The translations under genes and the position numbers were made by a program. A stretch of 64,000 nucleotides of DNA from Sphaerolaimus hirsutus (taxonomy: Eukaryota; Nematoda; Chromadorea; Monhysterida; Sphaerolaimidae). This document shows positions 12,401 to 23,566 of this stretch, piece after piece. Location of the stretch: positions 2,669,504 to 2,733,503 of the forward strand of contig OZ038460.1 in the NCBI GenBank assembly GCA_964036195.1, given 5' to 3'. Numbering within the stretch: the first letter of the stretch is position 1; every line of letters begins with the position of its first letter. The notes under the pieces were generated by a model. That model searched no databases, was not told the DNA's origin, and was given only the letters and a program-made list of their open reading frames with translations.

Positions 12401-12955
12401 TTTTATAAGTAAATCAAATTCCAGCCTGAACAAAAATTTATATGTTATTTTCCATTTATATTTACCAGAAAAAAAGTGAAAAAAAATATTTTCAGCAACA
12501 AGGGTGGCCTGAGGGTGTGACACTTTGGTTATATATAGTATATACTTTGGGGCACCCTCACACCAAGTGACAGCCTAATGACTCGCTTGTGTGATTTTTA
12601 AAATGTTATTTTGTGAATTTTCCATTTATATTTTCCACCAGTTTAAGAGTTGACATTTTTCGGGGTTTTATACATGACTTTTTACATTTTACATGACTTT
12701 TTACACTCTGCATGATATTTGACATTTCACATGGTCTAGTGGCACCTGACACAGTGTCCTCTCATAAATATAACAAAATTTGCCTCACAAATTTCTCCCA
12801 CACATTCATTCACATTATAAATAATTAAACTTAAAAAAACTCTCCAGGCGGCCGGCAAATATCGCCAACAAGGGAGGCAGTACGTAGTGGAAGATGGGGA
12901 TGTTATTCTATTCAAATTCAATGCTGGCGCTGGACTTACGTCGAAGAAAAAATAG
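3477..12955 (+). CDS. OLA1: Obg-like ATPase 1 (YchF/OLA1 family)
   Basis: A cytosolic P-loop NTPase of the YchF/OLA1 branch, which prefers ATP to GTP and associates with ribosomes and stress responses (family knowledge). The ten exons are 3477-3545, 3846-4018, 6285-6412, 6852-7027, 7399-7476, 7937-8034, 8889-9029, 10463-10559, 10990-11112 and 12848-12955. Together they encode 396 residues, the same length as I recall for human OLA1. All ten junctions keep frame and have GT-AG borders. Visible motifs are the P-loop GVPNVGKST near residue 30, DIAGLVKGA, the THVEG segment, and a C-terminal TGS domain with [16 protein letters not shown] and [13 protein letters not shown]. The start MPPKSK matches the family N-terminus. 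Oddity: the NLSE-type base-recognition motif reads NLSQ here. Introns 2, 3, 6 and 7 contain MITEs. Confidence 0.97.
4130..4570. mobile_element. hAT-like MITE, CAGGGACGTATCC family
   Basis: It starts CAGGGACGTATCCAG, ends CTGGATACGTCCTTG, and is flanked by GGTGCACT at 4122-4129 and 4571-4578. It contains the GGCGCC/CCATGG block and the internal hairpin GCGCGCTTGCGCGC (4440-4453). It lies in OLA1 intron 2, abutting the next TIR element. Confidence 0.9.
4577..5271. mobile_element. TIR element with CTGATA-GCACATCTGCCCG ends
   Basis: About 45 bp at each end are complementary, beginning CTGATAAGCACATCTGCCCG on the left and ending CGGGCAGATGTGCGTATCAG on the right, with one mismatch in that stretch. 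Its middle is interrupted by the hAT-like insertion 4694-5191; without it the element is about 190 bp. It lies in OLA1 intron 2. The superfamily is unassigned. Confidence 0.75.
4694..5191. mobile_element. hAT-like MITE, CAGGGGTCTCC family
   Basis: The ends CAGGGGTCTCC and GGAGACCCCTG are flanked by CTCGTATC at 4686-4693 and 5192-5199. It is inserted in the TIR element 4577-5271. Its body runs in the opposite orientation to the copy at 1301-2741. Confidence 0.92.
5383..5878. mobile_element. hAT-like MITE, CAGGGGTCTC family
   Basis: It starts CAGGGGTCTC and ends GATACCCCTG, with GTAAGCAC duplicated at 5375-5382 and 5879-5886. It is the third copy of this family within 5 kb, in OLA1 intron 2, and more diverged internally than the other two. 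Confidence 0.9.
6618..6828. mobile_element. Diverged GGATCG-satellite element
   Basis: The palindromic ends TTGGGGTTCGAA and TTTGAATCCCAA enclose GGGATCGGGATC-type runs. It is a degenerate relative of the TAGGGTTCAAACGGGATC family, best seen at 47932-48552. It ends 23 bp before OLA1 exon 4, so it lies inside the acceptor region. No clear target duplication. Confidence 0.6.
8239..8655. mobile_element. hAT-like MITE, CAGGGCCGTATCC family
   Basis: It starts CAGGGCCGTATCCAGG, ends CTGGATACGTCCCTG, and has an 8-bp duplication GAGACAAG at 8231-8238 and 8656-8663. It contains the shared hairpin GCGCGCAAGCGCGC (8341-8354) and a GGCGCC/CCATGG block. It lies in OLA1 intron 6. Confidence 0.92.
9431..10109. 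mobile_element. hAT-like element with AACGTTTTTT satellite arms
   Basis: It starts TAGGGTTGG, ends CCAACCCTA, and is flanked by ATTGCTAT at 9423-9430 and 10110-10117. Mirrored AACGTTTTTT-type repeats follow each end. The interior has GCGCGCAAGCGCGC at 9577-9590. The target overlaps the left terminus of the TATACTCGG element at 10115. Confidence 0.9.
10115..10308. mobile_element. TATACTCGG-family MITE, recent copy
   Basis: It runs from TATACTCGGC to CCGAGTATA and is flanked by TA-containing termini. Apart from one ~21-bp indel and a few substitutions it matches, in inverted orientation, the element at 61999-62215. It is non-coding and lies in OLA1 intron 7. Confidence 0.8.
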
Positions 12956-14212
12956 AAAAAATATTTGTGCGTTTCAGAAATGTTGGGACAGTGGGAAGAA
13001 ATTGATTGAACTCGAGTGACCTATAACCGTTATAACAGCAATGAATATTTATGAAAATCGCGCCAATTCAATTGCGCAAACCAAAGTTGGCACTGGTCCA
13101 ATTAATAGTTTTATTTCGCTTAAAAATGAGAAAGTATGTAAACTACATCAATATGAAACGAATGGAATCCATCACATGAAATTTAACTTTTTCGCACATT
13201 TGTATTCTTGGCTAACTGGTCCAAAATGGCAAGAAGAAGTATGGCCAGAAGTCACTCGTGTTTAATATTGCTATTACTTTTTGTTGTTTTAAAAATACCG
13301 TATTACCTCAAATAACTTGTTCCCTTAAACAGTTCCCCAGTCTCAAATAAGTGAGCGTTATAAGTGCCCCCTTTGAATAACTCGCTATACTGAAATTTTC
13401 AAGGATAGAAACTTGCCCCAGTTTAAAAATTTGAATACAATGTATACAACTGATACACTGACTGTACTGATATCTACCGTATTCTATCTGAATAACAAAC
13501 CAAAAATGCAATATTTTATCACCAGAATATTTTGGTTTCACTATACACCAATAAATCTGTCTTTTCTCTTTGAATAGCCTCTCAGTCGGAAGAAATCCGA
13601 TTAGAATACCCAGACATATTGTTTTAGGTATTACGGTATTTAAAAGTTTATTGGTTGCATTGATTTTGTTGCTTAGGTGACTTTTGTTTTGTTTCCGTCC
13701 TTCCAAAAATAATATTCGTATTTGATCGTCAACTGGCGAGTATATTTGATATTTATTTAATATTTTTATAAATGGACGAAAAAATTTCTATTATATAGAA
13801 TAACAATTGACGAAATGAATGGTGAACGGCTAATACTGCAATATGAAATAAAGCTTGCTGACGGGTGGACGAACGACGATCAAACGCAATCTTTGAATTA
13901 GGAACGGAACCAGTTGACATTTGGTGTCGTTGTCAACTAGCGTGTGTGGGGCCATTCACATTATTATTTACAAAGATTGTAATTTACGGTTTTCGGCTAT
14001 ATATCGAACACTTAAAATTTAAAAAAATAGCAAAATATCGAAAAGAAATCTCATTGGTCATCTAAAAGTTGCTACCGTGAATTGATTTTTTTTGGTCATA
14101 GTGGGATTGGAGGCGGAGGGGCAAATCAATTTCACCAGGCTGTTATACTTAAAAACACATCAATTCAAACCGTCACATTAAATAAAATACAACAAACCAG
14201 TCAATAAAATCA
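12956..14212. other. Gap between OLA1 and the convergent minus-strand gene
   Basis: About 1.26 kb between the OLA1 stop and the stop of the minus-strand gene. It holds the TA-flanked MITE 13298-13636 and otherwise plain AT-rich sequence. Long ORFs here overlap the MITE, have no family features and are not called. Confidence 0.6.
13298..13636. mobile_element. CCGTATT-ended TA-flanked MITE
   Basis: It starts CCGTATTACCTCAAATAA, ends TATTACGG, and sits between TA dinucleotides at 13296-13297 and 13637-13638. It is a diverged member of the CCGTATTTCC family (37974, 42208, 62385). TA targets and such ends suggest a Tc1/mariner/pogo-type non-autonomous element; that assignment is inferred. Confidence 0.65.
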
Positions 14213-14595
14213 CTACCCCATCATCATTCCCGCATACCCTGGGTATCCATACCCAGGATACCCCATACCCGGGTGCCCGATACCCGGATGTCCACCAAAA
14301 TTTGGGTACGGCCTGGCTCCGTATAATTCAGTGTCGAGTGTCAATCCGTTAGGAGCCATATTCATGTAGGGAAATCCAAAGGGATCGTTGAAAAACATGT
14401 CCGCGCCGCCTGAAAAGTGGTTTCAAGTGTTTTTTGGGTTTGATTTAAAAGTGCGGGCTTACCTAAGTGATTTTTCAAGTACCGTGTAAAGTGGAGTGTT
14501 TGATAAATTTGTTGAGCTTCCGGAAAATTTTCATTAAGTGCATTTAACATAATAACTTGATAACAAAGGGTGATTGACACAATGTTAGGTGACAT
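14213..14595 (-). CDS. 3' end of a gene with Gly/Pro/Tyr/Met-rich tail
   Basis: Two exons on the minus strand. The last exon is about 14411-14213, ending GYPGYAGMMMG then stop. The one before runs upstream of a short ~53-bp intron with a GTAAG donor (about 14463) and TTTTCAG acceptor. The upstream exon includes NENFPEAQQIYQTLHFTRYL and joins to GGADMFFNDPFGFPYMN, then repeated HPG/GYPGY units. Its true 5' border is unclear; the frame is open to 14595. Upstream exons were not found; they may lie beyond the large repeat 14967-20244 or be too diverged to see. I do not recognise the protein. The low-complexity tail could be an assembly or RNP-type disordered region, but that is speculation. Confidence 0.5.
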
Positions 14596-15505
14596 TCTCT
14601 ATGTTCTTGTTGACATTGGAATTTTCTTCATTCTTGTGTTGACATTGAATGTATATTGCCTTTATACTGTATCCTGTGTGGAAGGACCAGACCTTATCTT
14701 GGTTGTCCCTTATATATGAGTAATTTTTCAAAATTGCTTGTATGTTGATCCACTCTAATCTTAAATTAAATTAAATTAAACATTTTACATGAACATCGAC
14801 GTAAACAATTTCATTCAACAGGTTCCAACTCGCAACTGGAGAAGTAAACACCATTTGAGAAATGAGAAGTAGACAAGGAAGTGAGGAAAAGTTGAATGCC
14901 AAGTAAACTTTGGTGTATCGTTCAACTTCTCACTTCTCTTTTAACTTTCTACATGCCATTTCATTTGAGGCGTCGAATTCTAAAAGTCGACAAGTCCAAA
15001 TTTGGAAAATTTGAGTTAACCCCGTGAAAATGATCTGGGGATGGTCCCTCTCATTTTTCAAAATTTTCCATAAATTTTCCTACCTCACATTCCCCTATAC
15101 GACCATGCCAAATTTGACCATTTTGGGGGAAAATGGAGAAAATTTGGGCAAGAAGTCGACAAGTACGCCTAGTTTTTGGGCAAAAAGTCGACAAGTCCAC
15201 CTTGTGCAGCCTTTTTTGTTGGGACAAAAAAAGCAAGAAATGTGTTAAGTCCGCTATGGGCAGTGATTTCTAAAAGTCAACAAGTACAAAAATGGCCCAT
15301 AAGGCAAATTTTTTCAAGCTGGGGACAAAAATGTTTGCAAGTGCAAGAAGTCGACAAGTCCACTCCCCTGCCCATAAAATTTTTTTGGGCAAGAAGTCGA
15401 CAAGTCCATGCCTGATTAGAGCTAAAAGTCGACAAGTCCATTTCATTAACGCAAGAAGTCGACAAGTCCACTTTTGTTTACTGAACATTGTTTGTAAAAG
15501 TAGTG

Positions 15506-16372
15506 CCATTTCCATGGCGTTGGCGCCATTTTTATGGAGTGGCACTATCAACTCCAAAATAGCGCCATTTCCATGGCGTTGGCGCCATTTTTATGGAGTG
15601 GCACTATTGACTCCAAAGTAGCGCCATTTTTATGGCATTGGCGCCATTTTTATGGAGTGGCACTATCAACTCCAAAATAGCGCCATTTCCATGGCGTTGG
15701 TGCCATTTTTATGGAGTGTTGCTGTTGACTCCAAAGTAGCGCCATTTCCATGGCATTGGTGCCATTTTTATGGAGTGGCACTATTGACTCCAAAATAGCG
15801 CCATTTCCATGGCGTTGGCGCCATTTTTATGGAGTGTTGCTGTTGACTCCAAAGTAGCGCCATTTCCATGGCATTGGCGCCATTTTTATGGAGTGGCACT
15901 ATTGACTCCAAAATAGCGCCATTTCCATGGCGTTGGCGCCATTTTTATGGAGTGGCACTATTGACTCCAAAGTAGCGCCATTTCCATGGCGTTGGCGCCA
16001 TTTTTATGGAGTGTTGCTGTTGACTCCAAAGTAGCGCCATTTCCATGGCGTTGGCGCCATTTTTATGGAGTGGCACTATTGACTCCAAAGTAGCGCCATT
16101 TCCATGGCGTTGGCGCCATTTTTATGGAGTGGCACTATTGACTCCGAAGTAGCGCCATTTCCATGGCGTTGGCGCCATTTTTATGGAGTGTTGCTGTTGA
16201 CTCCAAAGTAGCGCCATTTCCATGGCGTTGGCGCCATTTTTATGGAGTGGCACTATTGACTCCAAAGTAGTGCCATTTCCATGGCGTTGGCGCCATTTTT
16301 ATGGAGTGGCACTATCAACTCCAAAATAGCGCCATTTCCATGGCGTTGGCGCCATTTTTCTGGAGTGGCACT
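15506..16372 (+). repeat. Tandem satellite, ~59-bp unit, left array
   Basis: Roughly 15 head-to-tail copies of a unit containing TAGCGCCATTTCCATGGCGT, TGGCGCCATTTTTATGGAGT and GGCACTATTGACTCCAAA. Units differ mainly in a GGCACTATT versus GTTGCTGTT segment, suggesting variant units. The CCATGG and GGCGCC cores make each unit partly self-complementary. Confidence 0.9.
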
Positions 16373-17035
16373 ACACTTTTTTCAAAAAAATTTTTAATAT
16401 TTTTTTTAAATATTTTTTTCAACATTTTTTTCAAAATTTTTTTTCAAAAAAATTTTTTAAATTTTTTTTTTTAAATTTTTTTTTAAATTTTTTTTATAAA
16501 TTTTTTTATAATTTTTTTTTTAAATTTTTTTTATTTTATTTTATTTTTTTATTATTTTTTTTTTAAAGTTTTTTTTTTTTGTTTCAATTTTTTCTTCAAT
16601 TTTTTTTATTTTTTTAATATTTTTTCTTTATTTTTTTTTTCTTTTTTCAAATTTTTTTTATTATTTTTTTCAATTTTTTTTCAAATTTTTTTTATATAAT
16701 TTTTTTATTATTTTTTTCAAATTTTTTTTCACATTTTTTTTTGTTTCAATTTATTTTTCAAATTTTTTTAAATTTTTTTTTTAATTTTTTTAAAATTTTT
16801 TTATATATTTTTTATTATTTTTTTAAAAATTTTTTCACACTTTTTTATAAATTTTTTTTTTAAATTTTCTTAAAATTTTTTTTGTTAAATTTTTTTTCTC
16901 AAATTTTGTGTTTATATTTTTCCATTTCCTTGGCTCCATTCCAATGCAAGAGTCTTGTATGAGAACTTGGCAGCTGGCCAAAATTTCAAAATCCGCTATA
17001 AATATGGATAAAATAGGGCCAACACTAGATATATA

Positions 17036-17422
17036 CCGTATTTCTTCGATTTTATTGACCGTCAATGTATTGTTTCATAAGCTATTTTGGGGGGCAATGT
17101 AAACGAGCACGGCAAAGTGAATGAACATGGCAAAATATATTTCAGAGTCTTTTCTCATGTCCATTTGTAAAGTAAATATAAATATGTTTGATGAAAACTC
17201 TTCTTTGCATTCATCATAAATAAGGTAAATTTTCGCAGCCGTATAGTTTTGACACTCTTACAGCAGCAAACATAAAGGGAACAGTTTGATAATGTAACAT
17301 CGATATTTCATACGCCAATGTATTTGAACATGGCAATGTATTTTTCGGATGCCCCACAGACCTGTCAAAGTAAACGAGCAAGCCAATGTAAATGAACAGT
17401 CAATAAAATTGAAGAAATACGG
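17036..17422. mobile_element. TA-flanked MITE at the dyad of the foldback element
   Basis: It runs from CCGTATTTCTTCGATTTTAT to ATAAAATTGAAGAAATACGG, with TA at 17034-17035 and 17423-17424. Subterminal CAATGTAAACGAGCA-like blocks are also inverted. It is probably a pogo/Tc1-mariner-type non-autonomous element, related at its tips to the CCGTATTTCC family. Confidence 0.8.
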
Positions 17423-18361
17423 TAACCATGTATATGAATGAAAATAGAGATTATGAAGGTGGAAATTGGCAAAGTAGAGCAAATTTGACGATTTTTAGAT
17501 AAGTTTGAGTTTTCACTCTCATTTGTATAATACGCAACTGATAAGTGGGATGAGGGCCATGTTCTGATACATGACCCAATCCATTCCAATCCTTTGAATA
17601 TGGCGACACAAAAATGACGTCATGCACTCTCCACTGGAGAGATTGACGCAAATGTTTGTAGGGTGATACGTCTGCCAACTTATACATAATTTTATTTATT
17701 GAGTTTTATCAATTTTGCATATCAATTATTTCAACAAAACAATATTTTTTCAGAATCACACAAAATTAAACAATGAACAACAGTGTCATCTCAGTAACAT
17801 CTAGGGATGGAAAGTACATCCTAGTACAACTAGTCTAGTTTTTGATACAGCCCTGAACAATGATGTCCATAACAAATCATGGCAGCACGCTAACTCAAAT
17901 TAAATCTGAAAAAGATTCACATAATAGGGCCAACTTCTTCCACTGAAGAATAAAAGCAACTTAAAAACTTAAAACTTTATTTAAAAAATTTAAAAACAAT
18001 AAAAAAGAAAAAAATTATTTAAAAAATTTTGAAAAAAAAAGAAGAAAAAAATTGATACAAAAATTTTTAAAATTTTTTTTGAAAATTTTGAGAAAAAAAA
18101 TTTATGAAAATTTTTTTTGAAAAACGTTATAAAAAAGAAAAAAAATTTTTTTGAAAAAAAAATAAAAAAAAAAATTTTATTTAAAAATTTTTAAAAAAAA
18201 TTGAAAAAAATGTATAAATAAATTTTTCAAAGATAAAACTTGAAGAAAAATTTTTGAAAAAAGTTATAAAAATAAAGAAAAATTTGAAAAAAAAATTTTG
18301 TTAAAAAGAAAAATATTAAAAAAAATTTATAAAAAAAATTTGAAAAATTTTTTTTGAAAAT

Positions 18362-19862
18362 TTTGGAGTCGACAGCACCACTCCATAAGAATGGCGCCAA
18401 TGCCATGGAAATGGCGCTATTTTGGAGTTGATAGCGCCACTCCATAAAAATGGTGCCAACGCCATGGAAATGGCGCTGTTTTGGAGTCGATAGCCACTCC
18501 ATAAAAATGGCACCAACGACATGGAAATGGCGCTACTTTGGAGTCGATAGTGCCACTCCATAAAAATGGCGCCATCGCCATGGAAATGGCGCTATTTTGG
18601 AGTTGATAGTGCCACTCCATAAAAATGGCGCCAACGCCATGGAAATGGCGCTATTTTGGAGTTGATAGTGCCACTCCATAAAAATGGTGCCAACGCCATG
18701 GAAATGGCGCTGTTTTGGAGTCGATAGCCACTCCGTAAAAATGGCACCAACGCCATGGACATGGCGCTACTTTGGAGTCGATAGTGCCACTCCATAAAAA
18801 TGGCACCAACGCCATGGAAATGGCGCTATTTTGGAGTTGATAGTGCCACTCCATAAAAATGGTGCCAACGCCATGGAAATGGCGCTATTTTGGAGTTGAT
18901 AGCACCACTCCATAAAAATGGCACCAACGCCATGGAAATGGCGCTACTTTGGAGTCGATAGCGCCACTCCATAAAAATGGCGCCAACGCCATGGAAATGG
19001 CGCTACTTTGGAGTCGATAGCGCCACTCCATAAAAATGGTGCCAACGCCATGGAAATGGCACTATTTTGGAGTTGATAGCGCCACTCCATAAAAATGGCG
19101 CCAATGCCATGGAAATGGCGCTACTTTGGAGTCGATAGTGCCACTCCATAAAAATGGTGCCAACGCCATGGAAATGGCGCTGTTTTGGAGTCGATAGCCA
19201 CTCCGTAAAAATGGCACCAACGCCATGGAAATGGCGCTACTTTGGAGTCGATAGTGCCACTCCATAAAAATGGCACCAACGCCATGGAAATGGCGCTACT
19301 TTGGAGTTGATAGCACCACTCCATAAAAATGGCGCCAACGCCATGGAAATGGCGCTATTTTGGAGTTGATAGCGCCACTCCATAAAAATGGCGCCAATGC
19401 CATGGAAATGGCGCTACTTTGGAGTCGATAGTGCCACTCCATAAAAATGGCGCCAACGCCATGGAAATGGCGCTATTTTGGAGTTGATAGTGCCACTCCA
19501 TAAAAATGGCGCCAACGCCATGGAAATGGCACTATTTTGGAGTTGATAGCACCACTCCATAAAAATGGCGCCAACACCATGGAAATGGCGCTACTTTGGA
19601 GTCGACAGTGCCACTCCATAAAAATGGCGCCAACGCCATGGAAATGGCACTATTTTGGAGTTGATAGCACCACTCCATAAAAATGGCGCCAACGCCATGG
19701 AAATGGCGCTACTTTGGAGTCGATAGTGCCACTCCATAAAAATGGCGCCAACGCCATGGAAATGGCGCTATTTTGGAGTTGATAGCACCACTCCATAAAA
19801 ATGGCGCCAACGCCATGGAAATGGCGCTATTTTGGAGTCGATAGCGTGACTCCATAAAAATG
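18362..19862 (-). repeat. Tandem satellite, ~59-bp unit, right array (inverted)
   Basis: About 25 copies of the same unit as 15506-16372 but reverse-complemented: TTTTGGAGTTGATAGCGCC, then CACTCCATAAAAATGGCG, then CCAACGCCATGGAAATGGC. Two main variants (TATTTTGGAGTTG and TACTTTGGAGTCG) alternate irregularly. ORFs across it are translations of the repeat, not genes. Confidence 0.9.
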
Positions 19863-22430
19863 GTGCAACTTCCAGGTGCTTTTAAATCAAATGTTTGCAA
19901 GTGCAAAAAGTCGACAAGTCCACATGGTTTAAAGCAAGAAGTCGACAAGTCCGAAGGTGTTTGCAGCAAGAAGTCGACAAGTCCACCTTTGTTTACTGGA
20001 TTTTGCTGCTGATTTCTTGCAAATATCCAAATGGCATTTTATGGACACCCCATTTTTCACATAAACGTTGAGAGCAGGGGTTGAAAATTTGACACTTTAT
20101 TGTCAACATATGGAACTTAATGTAAAGCATGAGAGAGCCAGATTGGACACGCTGCACAGACCACAAATTGGATCTGAAACTTAAAATGCGATTTACTCGA
20201 AATCGCATTTTGTGGACTTGTCGACTTTTAGAATTAGACGCCTCATTTCTATAATATTTTTTTTACTTCAGCTGTGGAATTGACCACATACTCACTTCAT
20301 GCCAATTCCACAACCGCGCAAGCGAAGACATAAGTCACAAACTTATTACTGACGAATATTTTCTTTTTAGAAGTTACATGCTACTTGACTTGTCCATTTT
20401 CTCGCCACTTGTCTAGTGTTTTCTGAGAAATGTGTAGAAATGTGGAAAGTGAAGAAGTGTCGAATGTCATGCAAAATGTCAATTCAAATAAAAAGAAAAG
20501 ATTTCATTACTGAACTCTTGACATTTTCACAACATTTGACAAATTTGTCTGGCATTTCACATGAATTTGACACTTAACAGGGTGCGGGCTGTCGCCTGGC
20601 CTAACTGCCTAAGGACGCCCTCAAAAAAATTTCCAAGAAGTTGGAAACTTGCCAAGATTGAAGCCAAGCATTCTGGAGTCCGGTCTCGCTTGAATCTCGT
20701 AGAGGTTAGGCGCCATCAGAAAAATCGCCAGTAGGGATGTAATTTTGAATGTTCCCATAATTTTCAGTAGATTTGCTTTTGTTTGTTTTTACCGCTGAAT
20801 ATTTTTCAGAGTGATTTTTTGAACGTGTTGGCGTGCTTTTATATGTCCAATATTTTAGGTGCAATTCAGATTATTTTTCGCGGCACATTCTCAGGGTAAA
20901 AGTCTAGGATTATCTATCACAGTGGGAGTAATTTGCAGACAGATTTGTGATAGATCGCAGATTATCATCACGTATTAATGCAACCTATCTTATTTACACA
21001 CCCTTGATCAAATTAAAATGAAATCTACCATATACCATCTGTAAAAAATATTGTTTCCATCACATTACCTACGTTGCTCTCTCCGGGGTTTAATTTTGTG
21101 TTCATTTTTACGTGACTTCATTCATAAGATTACGGTAGCGTTCTCTGTATTTATAGAGTTAATTCGGATCAGTATATTCAATTGCGATATCATGGAATGG
21201 TAATAACCAATGGACAATTAACAAATGTTTTTGATCTTTCGCACCCGCTGAGTTGCATTTTCACACAACTTCTAAAGCCATTTACTGCCCGAAGTCGTTT
21301 TGAATGTGTGGTAGACTGCTTTTAGCGGTGACAAACAAAAAACCCGGGAACATTTTCATATTGTATATCTAGGGTTCGTCGAAAAATTCGCCGCGGGAAA
21401 AATGCATGAAATTTTTCCCTTGAAAATTAGAAATTAAAATTTATCGGGAGACTTTAGATAAAAAAATTTAGATGTGTAGTGACCAGACATATTTTAACAC
21501 AATGAAATAACGTTAAAGACAAACGTGATTCCAAAACACTCAAACGTTTTAAAATGTTCCAACTAATCTGTAAATTCAGAATAGGTATGGTATTTTAATC
21601 CAAAAAAAAGTTTCGGAATATTTTTTTAATACTCAAAATTATGTGGAAAAAAGCTCAAAACACATTTTCAAATTTCCACATTTTTGTCAAATAATCTGCC
21701 ATCGTCAGTCTGATTTAAAATGTTCTTTTGCTCTAAATTCGTGTGGGCCAGTGCAAAGCAAAACAGCTGTTTTCACTGGATGCCTAATATGGAAAAAGTT
21801 TGCGCAGAGTTACACAATTTTTCTAATTTGGTAAACACGTATTACCTTATATTAACGAATAAGTCCCCTGGGTGTTATTTAATCAGTTTTACAGTAGCGT
21901 GATATCTTCAACGGAATATTACCATGAACCTGTCATTTTATCAACTTCGATGTGCATGGAGATCTTGACCAAAGATATGGAATACACTCACAATATTCTC
22001 TCAGTACCTTCGGTCTGGTTTCAGCTACTAATTTCAGCTTTTAGTTTCACTTGCACTTGTGCCAGTCCCGCGCCCTGTAAAGTGTAAAGTCAAGTGTCAA
22101 TTGACAAAGGTTAAGTACGAAAATCTTTTATTCATTTTGGCATTTTGCCAAACTTTTTGACAAATTTATATGGTATTTTGCTTGATATTTGACACTTGAA
22201 TTTCAACTTTACGGGGTGCAGGACTGCCCCTTGATCCGTATTATGCAATTTCTCACATACTCTCAAATTTTGTTAAGGGGGTAGTTCATAAACCCAACTA
22301 AACATGTCTGCCCAAATATGTACCTTCACCCAGACAAAATGTACGCCCACCCAAATCTCCTCAATGTGGCTTATAATGACAGAAAACTGTTTAGCACATC
22401 TTCAGAAGTTTTCTTTCACTCGCTCAGCTA

Positions 22431-22759
22431 TAGTGATGTGAAAAGCGCCAGAACTTTGGCGCCAAGCGGCAAAGGCGCCATGGCGCTTTTCCGACCGTTA
22501 GCGCCAAGCGCCAATGGCATCTGGCCAAGCGCCAGAAGCGCCATGGCGCTTTTTGCTTTGGCGCTAGTGCCAAGCGCCAGCGCCAGGCATTTTGTTCCTG
22601 GAGCCGGTCAGAAATAGCGCCAAAAGCGCCATGTCGCTTTTCATAGGCATGGCGCCAAGCGCCAATGGTGCCACAGAAAAATAGCGCCAAAAGCGCCATG
22701 GCGGTTTTTGTTTTGGCGCTAGCGCCAAGCGCCAGCGCCATGGCGCTTTTACATCACTA
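22431..22759. mobile_element. hAT-like MITE, TAGTGATG family with GGCGCC satellite
   Basis: It starts TAGTGATGTGAAAAGCGCC and ends GGCGCTTTTACATCACTA. The left duplication is CTCAGCTA (22423-22430). The right copy is split by the later insertion 22765-23566: CTCAG at 22760-22764 and CTA at 23575-23577. The body is almost entirely AAGCGCCA/GGCGCC/CCATGG repeats. Confidence 0.88.
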
Positions 22760-22764
22760 CTCAG

Positions 22765-23566
22765 TAGGGTTGGGACGATATGACTTTTCGATATCGATAT
22801 TCGATATTTTTTTCTGAAAGTCGATATTCGATATCGATACGATATGGACCCTCGATATTTGATATGGAAATATGCTCGATATTTGATATCGATATTTCGA
22901 TTTTTTCGATATTTCGATATTTTTGTACAGTGGGGCATATTGTATTTCCATTTGGACACAAACATGGTTGATAATCTTTTTAAATGAGGCTCACAACAGT
23001 TGAAATGAGGTAATGAAATAAAAACAGGATGAATCGAATAATATAAGGTGAAAAATTATTAAGCAAACACTTCAGGTCATAGTTGTGACTAGTGGTGGCT
23101 GGCTTTTTACATTTTTAAAAGGTTGGTATTTTAAAATAAACGGCCAAATTTTTGAGCCATGCTGCCATGCAAAGGTTTGGTGAAATGGTTTCCTTGTGGT
23201 GCAGTTTGCTGTGTTAATATCATATATTTTGTATGGATGTGTATACATTACCCTTGATATCCTACTTTTGATAGCTCAATGTGAAAATAACATGGCATTT
23301 ATATATGATATATTATTTTGTGCATTCATAAGCATACGTGTTTGGCTGCAGCATCCACTTTTTGTTGGCTTCAGCCATTTTTATGGGATCACAAATACCT
23401 CAAAAAGAATACCAGAATATCGAAAAATATCGAAAAAATGGTCGATATTCGATATCAATATTCGATATTTTTTCAAAATTTTCGATATCGATATTCGATA
23501 TTCTATATGAAAAAATGGTCGATATCCGATATTCGATATTCGATACGATATATCGTCCCAACCCTA
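22765..23566. mobile_element. hAT-like element with CGATAT satellite arms
   Basis: It starts TAGGGTTGGGACGATAT, ends ATATCGTCCCAACCCTA, and is flanked by CTACTCAG at 22757-22764 and 23567-23574. Both arms are runs of CGATATTCGATATCGATA-type repeats. It inserted across the right end of the TAGTGATG element, so it is the younger of the two. Confidence 0.92.

Larger units (their letters stand above)
14967..20244. mobile_element. Foldback-like giant element with inverted satellites
   Basis: Terminal inverted repeats are GAGGCGTCGAATTCTAAAAG at the left and CTTTTAGAATTAGACGCCTC at the right, differing by one base, and continuing into GTCGACAAGTCC. Inside each end come scattered AAGTCGACAAGTCCA repeats, then a ~59-bp satellite array (15506-16372 left, 18362-19862 right, opposite orientation), then a T-rich block (16376-16900) mirrored by an A-rich block (17957-18360). 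A separate MITE sits in the middle (17036-17422). The architecture resembles Drosophila Foldback/Galileo elements in form only. No transposase ORF and no clear target duplication were seen. Confidence 0.75.

Noticed and set aside
13308-13706. 132-residue minus-strand ORF
   Set aside because: It runs across a TA-flanked MITE and both its borders, has no recognisable motif, and its composition is that of AT-rich noncoding DNA.
15506-19862. Possible CRISPR array or coding repeat protein in the ~59-bp repeats
   Set aside because: Units are contiguous, similar throughout and have no unique spacers; the DNA is eukaryotic. The predicted proteins (MEWHYRLQ-type) are repeat translations present in all copies.
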